This document shows, one piece after another, positions 44,836 to 54,592 of a stretch of DNA of 64,000 nucleotides (the stretch's first letter is position 1; every line of letters begins with the position of its first letter). The notes under the pieces were generated by a model. It saw nothing but the letters and a program-made list of their open reading frames with translations. It did not search any database and was not told the DNA's origin. This stretch comes from Adiantum capillus-veneris. Its lineage: Eukaryota; Streptophyta; Polypodiopsida; Polypodiales; Pteridaceae. The translations under genes and the position numbers were made by a program. The stretch spans positions 61,805,996 to 61,869,995 of the forward strand of contig CM043970.1 in assembly GCA_014529385.2 (NCBI GenBank), in the 5' to 3' direction.

Positions 44836-46060
44836 TTAATTAATCATGTACTCCACAACCCTTTGCATGCCCAAGACCTCAATGGGAAGCGATCCGAACT
44901 CAAGAAGTAAGAGTATGTAGGGTGTTTGTGTCTTGACTTGGAGAAAGTTGGTGAGAAAACGCTTTTGGACATTCTCAAACTCTTTCCAAGTAGACTTCTT
45001 GATGCTACCACCCCACACCTCTACTCCATAAAGAAGCACCGGTGTCACCAATGTGTCAAAGAGGTACTTTTTGAGAGCCCAACACTTGATCTCTCCAGCA
45101 TTGCACATGTTCTCAAATGCATAATAAGCCCTCTTTCTGGCTTCCAAGCAACGCATTGCGCAATCCTTCCATCTATGATTGGATGGAACCTCAAGGCCAA
45201 GGTACTTGAAGCTATCTACCACTTCAATTTGCTCATTGTTGTATACAATGCATGGTTTTTCATCATTGAGGATCTTTACAAGCATAACCTTGGTTTTGGA
45301 TCCATTCACGATCAGCCATTCACGATCAGTCGGCTATGTAGGCAAAAGCGTTCCGAGACACTCATAAGCTTTTGTGCATCTTCTAAGGTATGTGCCAAGA
45401 GCACTACATCATCGGCATAAAGAAAAAGCATGATCACTGCATTTCTGATCTTGACCTCTTCTATGCCTTCTTGTTACATAAAATCAAGAACCATGCATTC
45501 CAATGCATCGATGAGTAGCCCAAAGAGGGTTGGGGAAAGTGGGCATCCTTGTTTGACACCAATGGTGCTTGCAAAAAATTCTGAAATTCCATCTCCCATA
45601 CGTAGTCGACATATCACTTTTTTGTAGATGCAAAAGACTACATGCATAAATTCTCTCGGCACTTGAAGGCTTTGCATACGCCTCCAAAGATTTCCTTGTT
45701 GTACCATGTCAAAAGATTTCTTGAAATCCACAAAGCAACAATACAACTTTTTTCCTTTCACTCGGGATGCTTCCATAAGAACTCAAAGAGTGACAAGGTG
45801 ATCAATAGTGCTATGATGCTTTCCAAAACCTGCTTGGCCTAACGCACGTTTGCCGTTCTTTTCAACCCATTCACTTATCTTCATCTCCATGATACATCCA
45901 AATAACTTTTCCATCAAAAAACCAACCATTATAGTGCGATAGTTGTTCACATTGTTTACATCTTCTCCTTTGTGCAAAGGTTTTATCCAATTTTCACCCC
46001 AATCATGAGGCGCATGCTGAAGTGCAAGGTTAAACATATCGCATATCCAATATCGTGTTT
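44836..46060 (-). pseudogene. LINE (non-LTR) reverse transcriptase, 5'-truncated
   Basis: Minus-strand frames give WGENWIKPLHKGEDVNNVNN, YRTIMVGFLMEKLFGCIM, RALGQAGFGKHHSTIDHLVT, LYCCFVDFKKSFDMVQQGNL, STIGVKQGCPLSPTLFGLLI and the catalytic LYADDVVLLAHT (Y-A-D-D at 45408-45419). The C-terminal VDSFKYLGLEVPSNHRWKDC and TPVLLYGVEVWGGS follow, up to the stop. Frame breaks occur near 45780 and 45310-45470. The first acidic block, normally F-x-D-F-x-K-A-F-D, reads FVDFKKSFD and is intact. Upstream the element is cut by the GA array at 46065. Clade not determined. Confidence 0.88.
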
Positions 46061-46064
46061 TCTT

Positions 46065-46066
46065 GC

Positions 46067-46100
<34 letters not shown>

Positions 46101-46124
46101 AAGAGAGAGAGATAGGGAAAGAGG

Positions 46125-46167
<43 letters not shown>

Positions 46168-46188
46168 TAGATAGAGAGGGAGAGAAAT

Positions 46189-46237
<49 letters not shown>

Positions 46238-46247
46238 TAGAAAGGGG

Positions 46248-46278
<31 letters not shown>

Positions 46279-46337
46279 GGAAAGAGGGAGAGAGGGGGAG
46301 AGAGAGAGAGAGAGTAGATAGAGAGGGAGAGAAATAC

Positions 46338-46386
<49 letters not shown>

Positions 46387-46426
46387 AAGAGGGAGAGAGA
46401 GGGTAGATAGAGAGGGAGAGAAATAC

Positions 46427-46461
<35 letters not shown>

Positions 46462-46497
46462 AAGAGGGAGAGAGATAGTAGATAGAGAGGGAGAGAA

Positions 46498-46541
<44 letters not shown>

Positions 46542-46580
46542 AATAGAGAGAGGGAAAGAGGTAAAGAGGGAGAGAGAGAG

Positions 46581-46627
<47 letters not shown>

Positions 46628-46672
46628 TAGAGAAAGAGAGAGAGAGGGAAAGAGAGGAATAGAGAGAGATTG

Positions 46673-46727
<55 letters not shown>

Positions 46728-46767
46728 AAAGAGAAAGAGAATGAAAGAGAGAGAAATAGAGAAATAT

Positions 46768-46807
<40 letters not shown>

Positions 46808-46950
46808 AATAGAGGGAAAGAGGGAGAGAGAGAGAGAGAGTAAATAGAGGGAAAGAGGTAGAGAGAGAGAGAGAGAGAGAGAGTAAATAGAGAGAGGAAA
46901 AGAGAGGAATAGACAGAGAGAGAGAGAGAGAGAGAGAGTAAATAGAGGGA

Positions 46951-47015
<65 letters not shown>

Positions 47016-47348
47016 AATAGAGGGAAAGAGGTAGAGAGAGAGAGAGAGAGGGAGAGGAATAGAGAGAGAGAGAGAGGGAGAGAGGGAAAGAGGAAAAGAT
47101 AGAGAGATATGGAAAGAGAGAGAGAGAGAGAGAGTGGGGGGGGGGGGGGGGGCGGAAGAGAGGAATAGAGATATGGTAGGGAAAGAGGGAGACAGAGAGA
47201 GATAGAGAAAGAGGGAAAGAGGGAGAGAGAGTAGATAGAGAGTTGAGAGAAATAGAGAAAGAGAGAGAGAGAGAGAGAGGGGGGGGGGGAAGAGAGGAAT
47301 AGAGAGAGATAGGAAAAGAGGTAAAGCAGGAGAGAGATAGTAGATACA

Positions 47349-47388
<40 letters not shown>

Positions 47389-47589
47389 AGAGAGTAAATA
47401 GAGAGAGGGAAAGAGAGGAATAGAGAGAGATAGGGAAAGAGGGAAAGAGAGAGAGGGAGAAAAATAGAAAGAGAGAGAGAGAGAGAGAGAGAGGGAGGGA
47501 GGGAAAGAGAAAGAGAATGAAAGAGAGAGAGAGAAATAGAGAAAGATGTGGAGAGAGAAAGAGAGGGAGAGAGAGAAAGAGAGATAGGG
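46065..47589. repeat. 1.5 kb (GA)n-derived purine array with higher-order cassettes
   Basis: The plus strand is nearly all A and G for 1.5 kb. Runs of GA are punctuated by recurring cassettes such as TAGATAGAGAGGGAGAGAAA and TAAATAGAGGGAAAGAGG, with poly-G runs near 47136-47152 and 47280-47289. It abuts the LINE fragment on the left and an LTR on the right. The 582-codon open frame through it is Leu/Ser low-complexity and not a gene. Confidence 0.95.
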
Positions 47590-48658
47590 TGTTAGCGGGT
47601 TCGCGGCGACGAACCATGGAGCACAGCGAGAACACAGACCAACAAACTGTCAATCTGAGGACGTAGCTGATCCGACTAGGGCATGGAAGCAATCTCTGGG
47701 TTGTCAACCCTGAGCTAGACACGAACAACACTCTACAGTCACTAATCCTACCACAACACTACCATAAAGCAAAGAAACAGACAACGCATCCTACGAAACA
47801 CTACAAGCTCGAAACAGTCTCAAATCACATCGGAATGACTCGAAATCATAGGGCAAGACTCATAAGGACATATCCTATATGGCCAAACACCTAAACCCTG
47901 AAAACCATAACTGTAAGACCTCTAATCGCTGTCCCGATAGACTCAAAACAACAATTTCCAAAGTGTCCGGAACTGATCTACAAAGACATCAACACGAAGA
48001 GCTTCTCGCCCTGATTCTAACGACTACTCGATCATTCAGAACGGATGTCGTTTGAGGTACTTACGACCAAATATAGCTCGTAGCAGGCGGGCTCACGATG
48101 TGGTCCTCGGCTTGCATTGCTTGCGTCGACGCGGAGAGCTCCTCGATGCTAACATGCTCCTACTCTCATATCTGCAATGTGATTAGTGTGTGGAACGGTG
48201 TGTGTGCGTGAAGCTCACTACTGTGTGCTGCAGAACCCACGACTGTATATTATTTGAGATAACGTAATGTGTTTTTTTACAAAGCCTTAGGTTTCAGCTT
48301 ATATACAAAGCCTTCAAACCTAATGTCCGGCCAAATGACCTGAATTGTCTCTAAGCTTCTACAGAGCTTAATTACAAGAAACTGAGTTGGCTTTACTCAT
48401 TATACAAGCATTTGTGGCCAAAATACAAGTTCCGATTTAAAATATGAGGTTCCCGTAAACATTACAAAAGTGGTCGTAATGGCTCAAAATAATAATAACG
48501 GGATATTCGATGACGTCCATGAACTCGTATCTTCATGTTGCAACATCCATCTTCATCTTCATTACTTCATCACCATCTTCATGTGGAATCTTTATAATCT
48601 TTGAGGAATCTTAATGGAATCTTTGTGGAAACGTTGTTGAAAGGGCGTCCTTTCAACA
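47590..48658 (-). mobile_element. LTR of another minus-strand LTR retroelement
   Basis: Plus-strand ends are TGTTAGCGGG at 47590 and CCTTTCAACA at 48658, i.e. TG...CA ends. On the minus strand a TATATAAG box candidate lies at about 48296-48306. A purine tract (AGAGGGGGAGAG) lies immediately upstream at 48659-48672, placing this as a 3' LTR. A small hairpin (TGTTGAAAGG...CCTTTCAACA) marks its start. No second LTR of this family was found in the window. Confidence 0.72.
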
Positions 48659-49072
48659 CTCTCCCCCTCTGAATTCTTGTCGTCCCCAACAAGACCCTAT
48701 GTCTTTGCTAGCCTTGACGAGTTCTTGATGTCTTGGTGTTGGTTGAAGTTGTTGTGGCAGCCTCTTCTGCAGTTGGTTGCTTTACGTGATGTTAAAGCTG
48801 CCTTGAAGTTGTATCTGAAGCCTGGAACTCTCCCCCTCCGATTGGTTGTTGTATCTTGAATTGCATCAGGCTGTATCGACTTGTTGGTGCAGCAGTTCGT
48901 TGTCATTGTAGCTCGAGTTTGCTTTTCCTGTGGTTGTTATCTGGAAGTCGTACCTGTAAGTTGACTTGAAGCTTTGTCAAGCTGTTATTTGGCCTTTCCC
49001 TTTTGACTTGTCAGTAGATTTGCAATTAGTAGTGTGGGGATATCGTGGTTCTTCTTGTTTTTGTTGTTATAA
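48659..49072 (-). pseudogene. Polypurine tract and pol tail remnant of the 47.6-48.7 kb LTR element
   Basis: The purine tract AATTCAGAGGGGGAGAG ends at the LTR. Just upstream the minus strand reads GLVGDDKNSEGE, resembling the end of gypsy polyproteins. The remaining sequence to 49072 (RVPGFRYNFKAALTSRKATN and similar) has no domain that I recognise. The rest of the element is missing. Confidence 0.5.
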
Positions 49073-49768
49073 AAAATAAAAGAGTAAAAGTAAAATGTAG
49101 CGTATATACAAAATGAAGGTCTTGAAGGATGCTTCTGCACCCTTATCATCCATGGATTTTGCGGCATCCATGACACCTCCTGGGTAGGTTAGGGCAAAAA
49201 TATTGCCCTCTTTGCTTGCATCCCAGGGCGCTGTAATGGGCTCCTTTGTGTCCTTGACGACACCCCCAAGGCGCAAATGAGGCAAACTCACCTCAGATCT
49301 TTCAAGCTCCTCCGTAAGAATAAACGCAAAAGTCTCCAAGCGACTTAGAAACTGGGTGCCGACCTTCTTCTTTATCAAACGTGAATCTTCAATGTACTGA
49401 CCTGCCTCACCCACAATTACACAAAATCGTTGAAGCCGTTGGGTGAAAGTCCGATCGCCTCTGTGTATGTAGCGAAGCAAATCGCATGGAATCCACAATT
49501 CCTCTTGTCTGACAATTGGTATAGCATACTTGTCGATGTAGATTTCAAAAAATTCCAATATAGGCTAAAAAGATTGGATGTTTAGGTGAATAGTTGCGTT
49601 CACATCAGGGAATTGGGTGAAGAAATTGTGGAGATCGTCACGATCTTGCCACTCGGTTGTTTGTAAAAACGCTTGGAAGCATTGTAACGCCGTGGCTTCG
49701 GGAGGGGTGGAGGAGGATGCCATGATGCTAGCTGCTAAGGTAGGAATGCAAAGAGTGCTAGAGCTCAA
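49073..49768 (-). CDS. Hypothetical protein gene, probably two segments
   Basis: The first frame (start 49768 or, more likely, the ATG at 49723, MASSSTPPEATALQCFQAFL) runs to a TAG at 49565-49567. The second runs from 49564 (PILEFFEIYIDKYAIPIVRQ) through LWIPCDLLRYIHRGDRTFTQ to about 49073. The TAG sits in TTTTTAG, which could be a splice acceptor, so the stop may lie in an unrecognised intron. Otherwise the gene is broken. No family recognised. It has the same strand and compositional style as the intact gene upstream (50051-51412), 280 bp away, so the two may travel together in the insert. Confidence 0.45.
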
Positions 49769-50050
49769 ATGAGATTGTGAATAGGCTATGTAGGTGAATT
49801 GTGAAAATGGTAGGGTTTAGGGGCTTTATATAGCCCCCCCCCCCCAAAATTAATAACAATAATTAAAAAATATTAAACAATTTTCATACAGTAACACAAA
49901 TAACAAAAACTTTCAAATTAAATTACAATCATGTAACTCTAAAAACACATCACGACGACTTTAAGATAATGTGCATTGCCAAAATTTGATACAATCATCT
50001 GTTTGAACTTACAATTGTGATATTATAGGAAATTTAAGTACAAAATATAA

Positions 50051-51412
50051 CTACTCTAATGATAAAATCAAATTCTCTTCCATCATCCACATCTTTTCAA
50101 TTTGAATTGTGCTCTCCATGCGGCTACCAATCTAGCAAAAAAATAAGAAATAGCATACCCACCTTAGAGTGAGGAATAATCCAAAAAACATAAAGATAAC
50201 ATAATTAAGAGAGAAAGATCATTCACCTTACGTCGTCCAATGCAAAACTTTGTAGCTTCTCCATGCTCTAAACCCATTATCACTAAGTGCTCCCGCACAT
50301 TGGCCAATGTCCAATGCTTGTTCACTTGGACGGTCTCAACAGCACCACTCGACAATTTGATTGCAATTTCAAATACCTCAATTGTAGCATTAGTGGATTG
50401 CAATGGAATCCATTCACCAAGCTTGCACATCCATCTTTCATAGCAGTACCGCACGTAAAGGGTGGAGCGCACCTTGATGAAACGGATAGCAATGCCGAAA
50501 CTTCCAACCTGACCCCAAAAGCGATCTCCGTTGTGAAGTCCTTCAAGATACCCCCACTTCTCGCCAAGGATGGCTTCCAATGTATCGTAATGTAGATCTT
50601 TGCAAACATACGTAGTGTTTGTATGATGGAAAGGAAAAGATCCGAATATGCTAGCGAAGACATGAACAGGACAACACCATCCGAGCCCAACAGAACGCGA
50701 GGCTTTTCCAAATTTTAATGATTCTCTCACATCAGCTACAATCTTGGCTTTCAAAGACATTACAGTGAATGCATCTGGCTTTGGCCACTCCATGCTATGC
50801 AAGGTTGTAGCCTCCAAAGGTTGTAGCTCTCCGTAGCCTTGCTCATCTGTAGGTACAATGTACTTGTGGGTGTAGAAGAACACCCTTTGCCGTGCAAGGT
50901 TTGATGAAGTTGTGTTGGGGAAGAGCATATCCCCAAGACTTGCATGCATGGCCATAACTGTGCCTGAAAGGCATGAGAGCAGTTGCTCCTCCACAAGGCT
51001 AGAAGGAAAAACATCTACATAGAAACAAAACAGTCCGTGAGATGTAAAAAGTCCAATTTTTTTACCACCAAAACAATTGAAGTGCAAGGGACATACAATT
51101 ACAAGGAAAATCCCTTGGGTTGGTGATCCCTCGTAGACGCATGTGTCCAAACATGAAGACATGTTGAACGATTGCCACCGTACCCTTGTCTCTTACTTGC
51201 TTGAAGCCTATTAGTCTTCCCTTCCAATGGAAATCATGAACGTTTGTTCTTTCATGAACACGATGGGGACCGATTGCGGAAGGTTGCATGTAGACCCATG
51301 CACCTTCTTGAAAAACCTGAGGTTCCCATTGGTTCTCCTCATTCTTCAAGTTGTAGAGAACCATACTTTGAATGATGGGTTCGGGGCGTCTATTTTGACC
51401 ATTGTTGGCCAT
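50051..51412 (-). CDS. Undisrupted three-exon gene, 394 codons, function unknown
   Basis: Predicted exons are 51097-51412 (start ATG at 51410-51412), 50227-51014 and 50051-50131, with GTATGT...TATGTAG and GTGAAT...TTGCTAG introns. The phases fit and the joined frame has no stop until the TAG at 50051-50053. The N-terminal half (GAWVYMQPS, WKGRLIGFKQVRDKGTVAIV, VFFYTHKYIVPTD) has the look of a BAH-type chromatin domain. The C-terminal part (FEIAIKLSSGAVETVQVNKH, WTLANVREHL, ATKFCIGRRK) resembles a ubiquitin-like fold. Both readings are by eye and tentative. There is no signal peptide or membrane segment. It is the only multi-exon gene here without a visible lesion, though it lies inside the transposon insert, so capture or an accessory transposon role is possible. 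Four 65-bp repeats begin 16 bp upstream of the start codon. Confidence 0.65.
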
Positions 51413-51427
51413 GGATGCTTAAGTGAG

Positions 51428-51687
51428 AGCTTGAAATTGCAATGGAGAGCTTGGGGAAGGAGGAGGGAGACAGAGTTCAAGGAGAGAGTGGGAGCTTAAA
51501 GTTGCAATGGAGAGCTTGAGGAAGAAGGAGGGAGACAGAGTTTAGAGAGAGAGTGGGAGCTTAAATTTGCAATGGAGAGCTTGAGAAAGGAGGAGGGAGA
51601 CAGAGTTTAGAGAGAGAGTGGAAGCTTAAAGTTGCAATGGAGAGCTTGAGGAAGGAGGAGGGTGTAAGAGTTTAGAGAGAGAGTGGG
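51428..51687. repeat. Four exact-period 65-bp tandem repeats
   Basis: Units start at 51428, 51493, 51558 and 51623 (AGCTT, an A-rich stretch, then GCAATGGAGAGCTTG), each purine-rich and differing at a few bases. They occupy the 5' leader or promoter of the minus-strand gene 50051-51412. Confidence 0.92.
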
Positions 51688-52149
51688 AGCTTTGTGTTAT
51701 GGAAAGGGGCTACGGAGGAAGGGAGTCTTGGGAAAGAGGTTCTAGAGTGAGAAAATGACTTTTTGATCATAGGGTAGGTTTAGGGGGATTTTTGGATGGA
51801 ATATTTTGAATTTAAGTTTTTTTTGAAAATTTTGAAATTTTAGGGTTTTTGCAAAAACGTATCTGTGGACCCACCACTTCTCCCCCCTCCCCCTTTTACC
51901 TATCCACCTCCCTCTAGGATACAAAGCAATAAATGAGTGGACAACCCTATTATTCCCTCTACTTTCTTAGGTTCTAAACTTATATACATTGCTCTCTTCC
52001 TATTGGCTGGAGCTTAATTAACCTTAATCCTATATGGCCCAAGGAGAGTCCACATTTTTTCTAATGTATAAAGTTTAGAGACCAACTTTCCGATCATGCA
52101 TGGTACATTGAGGACGCTCTATTAGCTAGATTTTCAAATATCCCCAAAA

Positions 52150-52775
52150 AACTTTTTTCACAACAATGGTTGGAGGGCTACATAAAGACATTTCTAAAAA
52201 ACAAGCAGCCGAATGTGCGGCGCACAACAGCCAACCAGGTCAAAAATCAAGACAGGAGTTACCACAGTGACAACATGGCAGACGCAGAGTGGGAGTGCGC
52301 AACTCAAGAAAAGAGCGATCAAGCTACGACAAGCTCATCATACAGACAACAACGCGAGGCTCGCGCAAGACAAACTCCCACACACTATGGCTCAGGAGGC
52401 AAGGGAGCTTAGAAGAATAAATATGTAAGATTAATTGTATTTTAACGTCAATCGGTGATTATAAAGATTGTAGTTGATGATTTAGTATTGTTATTACTAA
52501 CTTAGGAAAATATCATTCTCTCTCGACCAACCAGAGAGATGGTCAAGTATCGGGAGCACATACAGAATTTGATACCTGGTGATGGTTGTTCAAAAACAAC
52601 CACATCTGTCGCAAGCAATTCGACACCAGTGGCTAGATCACTACAAGCGATAAGTTTAAACAAGTTGTAAGTTTTGAGCTGTTGATGATTGTTTAATTTG
52701 GTTTGGGTTTATGTAGAGTCAAAGTGATCAAACACACATGCCTCTCGATGACGATGAGATAGAGGAGGATTAGAT
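52150..52775 (+). pseudogene. Possible CACTA TNP1-like (transposase 24) exons
   Basis: Between about 52165 and 52434 (donor GTAAGA) the plus strand carries a Gln/Lys/Arg-rich reading (PTRSKIKTGVTTVTTWQTQS, then LKKRAIKLRQAHHTDNNARL), loosely resembling the 'NRxKxxxxHTxG' motif of En/Spm TNP1 proteins. Later segments read ILSRPTREMVKYREHIQNLI and PLDDDEIEED followed by a stop. The position close to the right end of the insert fits. The match is weak and frames conflict, so this is only a suggestion. Confidence 0.3.
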
Positions 52776-52987
52776 AGAAAAATATTTTGTCCAAACTTTC
52801 GTAAAGTCCCAATGTGGCACTATGTAGATACAACTATTTACTTTTTATTGTAATTTTTTTAAATAGTTGATCTTCTGCATATTAAATTGTCAGGGTAAAG
52901 TAAATTCAATTTCAATTCTTTGGTATCTTTTTTATACTCTTCCAAAAAACAATTGATGTTTCATTGTTTTATGCAGGTCAAAAATAA

Positions 52988-53024
52988 AGGTGCTCATTTG
53001 GGCCACCCACAAATGAGCACCTTA
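52988..53024. repeat. Hairpin AAGGTGCTCATTTG...CAAATGAGCACCTT
   Basis: Near-perfect inverted repeat with a short loop about 220 bp from the right end of the insert. Confidence 0.85.
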
Positions 53025-53034
53025 ATTTTTGAAT

Positions 53035-53249
53035 TGGCGTGTAGCGACAATAAGCGTGGTAATTAATGCGGCAACCGATGTGGTAATACCAACGGGTATA
53101 TTGCCGCGACTATTACTGTGCTTATTGCTAAGAAACCACTACCGCGTCCATAGCCGCGGTTATTTTCGCTCCTACAAGTTTTTCTCTCTCCTTTTTTCTT
53201 TGTTTTTTCGTGGCAATGTTAGCGGTTATAGACAACTCTTTTTATAGAA
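53035..53249. promoter_or_regulatory. Right subterminal region of the CACTA-like insert
   Basis: Repeated short motifs of the type GCGTGGTAA, GCGGCAACCG, GCCGCGACTATT, GCCGCGGTTATT and AGCGGTTATAG, ending CTTTTTATAG. Related motifs occur in inverted orientation near 37280-37430. The plus-strand open frame 53029-53247 is coincidental. Confidence 0.6.
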
Positions 53250-53269
53250 TTCGCCACCATTACTTTGCA

Positions 53270-53773
53270 CAAGGACCACTTTCCCATACTCATTGAGTTT
53301 TTGAGCCTTCCATTCTTTCTCCTTGGCGATAGTGACTGCTTCCTCGAAGGTAGCGGGCCTTTTTAGCTCAACTTTGAACTTCAAACTTTCAAGTTTTCCA
53401 CAAAATGGTCCTTCTTTAACATGGATGGAGGAATTTCATTTCCCAAAGCTTGAGCCCATTTGTCCCATAAACAGGTGAATTCCATGACAAAATCATCAAC
53501 ACTTCGATTAGCATGCCTTCTGAGTGTACCCCAAAATTTCATGACAAACTTCATCAGGTACTTCAATGGATTTGTAATGTGCCAGGAAAGCTTGCTTCAC
53601 ACGATTGTAGTCCAAAACCACCCCCGGAGTTTGTGCATGCACCAACTCTTCAACAGCAACAATGTAGCTTGGTCTAGTATATTTCGCAGTAAGCAATTGA
53701 CTTTCAATTTTTCAATAAAAGTCTGTGTATTCTCATTAGGAAATCCACAAAACTGTGGAAACTCGTCTGCCAT
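53270..53773 (-). pseudogene. Gypsy gag N-terminal part (interrupted by the insert)
   Basis: Start ATG at 53771-53773 (MADEFPQFCGFPNENTQTFI). In shifting frames it reads FIEKLKVNCLLRNILDQATL, RSVDDFVMEFTCLWDKWAQA, IPPSMLKKDHFVENL and EAVTIAKEKEWKAQKLNEYG, the typical retrotransposon gag fold ending before the zinc knuckle. The knuckle lies at about 37 kb on the same strand. Confidence 0.8.
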
Positions 53774-53874
53774 GTTTGATTGCCACAAAAACACTTACAT
53801 TTCACGTTTAAAGCTCAAGGGATGTCGATGGATCGCTCGAGTATCTAATCCACCTCACACTAGGTAACCCGGCC

Positions 53875-53936
53875 CCAAGTACTTGGCTTCACAAAACCCA
53901 CATCCCCAAGTGCTTGGCTTCACAAAACCCACATCC
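53875..53936. repeat. 31-bp tandem duplication in the LTR
   Basis: CCAAGT(A/G)CTTGGCTTCACAA and the following 11 bases occur twice in a row (53875-53905, 53906-53936) with one difference. Confidence 0.9.
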
Positions 53937-54583
53937 CTTTTACATTCTCTGCTTGGAGAATAGACATATTTCACAAGATGATGGGGGTAATATCGTAGCA
54001 TAGCTCCAATGACAAACAAAATTATTAATCCGGAGAGATGAGCTACACGGCTAGGCAATAGAAACACTCACACGATTAGTGAGCTAATCATGGAAACACA
54101 AATGATGACTCTATGAGGTGAGATTCTTGGCCTATGGAGGAGATAATCCACAATGATTGGCAATCTCCACATCCACTTCCCTTCACCTCCAATCAACCCA
54201 ATCACACACACTAACGATTGTAAGACGCACACATCACTAATCCTATCATGCAGCACACTAATCAGAAGCACACACACATATATCTATCAAGCGCCACACT
54301 CCAATCAAACCTACATGCAAAAACAAGCAAAAGAGGGCAATCACACAAGATTAGAGAAAGATTAACCAATAATTAGTTATGATCTAGCTAATCAAAGCAT
54401 CATTAGCAATCACAAGAAGTATGAGAGAGGCATAGTGAAAGAGAAACAATCATTGATTAGTGTTAATCAAGTCACATGAGCAAGGAGAAACTCAAGGACT
54501 CCATAGCCACACACCTCAAGAGCTCTCACCAAAGAGTGGTCTCAGACAATGAGCTTGAGAACCCTAATTTCTTTTACACACTG

Positions 54584-54592
54584 CCTTATATA
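54584..54592 (-). promoter_or_regulatory. TATA box of the LTR
   Basis: Minus strand TATATAAGG in the middle of the LTR. The same box is at about 58218-58226, and an altered form lies at about 61890-61902. Confidence 0.6.

Larger units (their letters stand above)
37269..53249. mobile_element. CACTA-like composite insert splitting a gypsy gag
   Basis: Gag sequence on the minus strand runs out at about 53250 on the right and resumes at about 37258 on the left, so everything between is inserted. Both ends carry a similar terminus (left ACTATGAAAA, right TTTTTATAGA, i.e. degenerate CACTA-type ends lacking the outer CA/TG). They also share an inverted subterminal motif, AGCGTGGTAA. The insert carries a plant CACTA transposase near the left end. 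The 3-bp flanks (TTA and TTC) do not match exactly, so the ends are provisional. Other elements are nested inside. Confidence 0.6.

Noticed and set aside
45983-47731. 582-codon minus-strand open frame
   Set aside because: It is almost entirely Leu/Ser repeats from the GA array, joined by chance to LINE and LTR edges; low complexity and no start context.
51428-51687. Regular 65-bp repeats considered as a CRISPR-like array
   Set aside because: Units are directly adjacent with no unique spacers, and the setting is a plant genome; it is a minisatellite.
53029-53247. 72-codon plus-strand frame
   Set aside because: It lies exactly over the subterminal repeats of the CACTA-like end; repeated motifs rather than a coding region.
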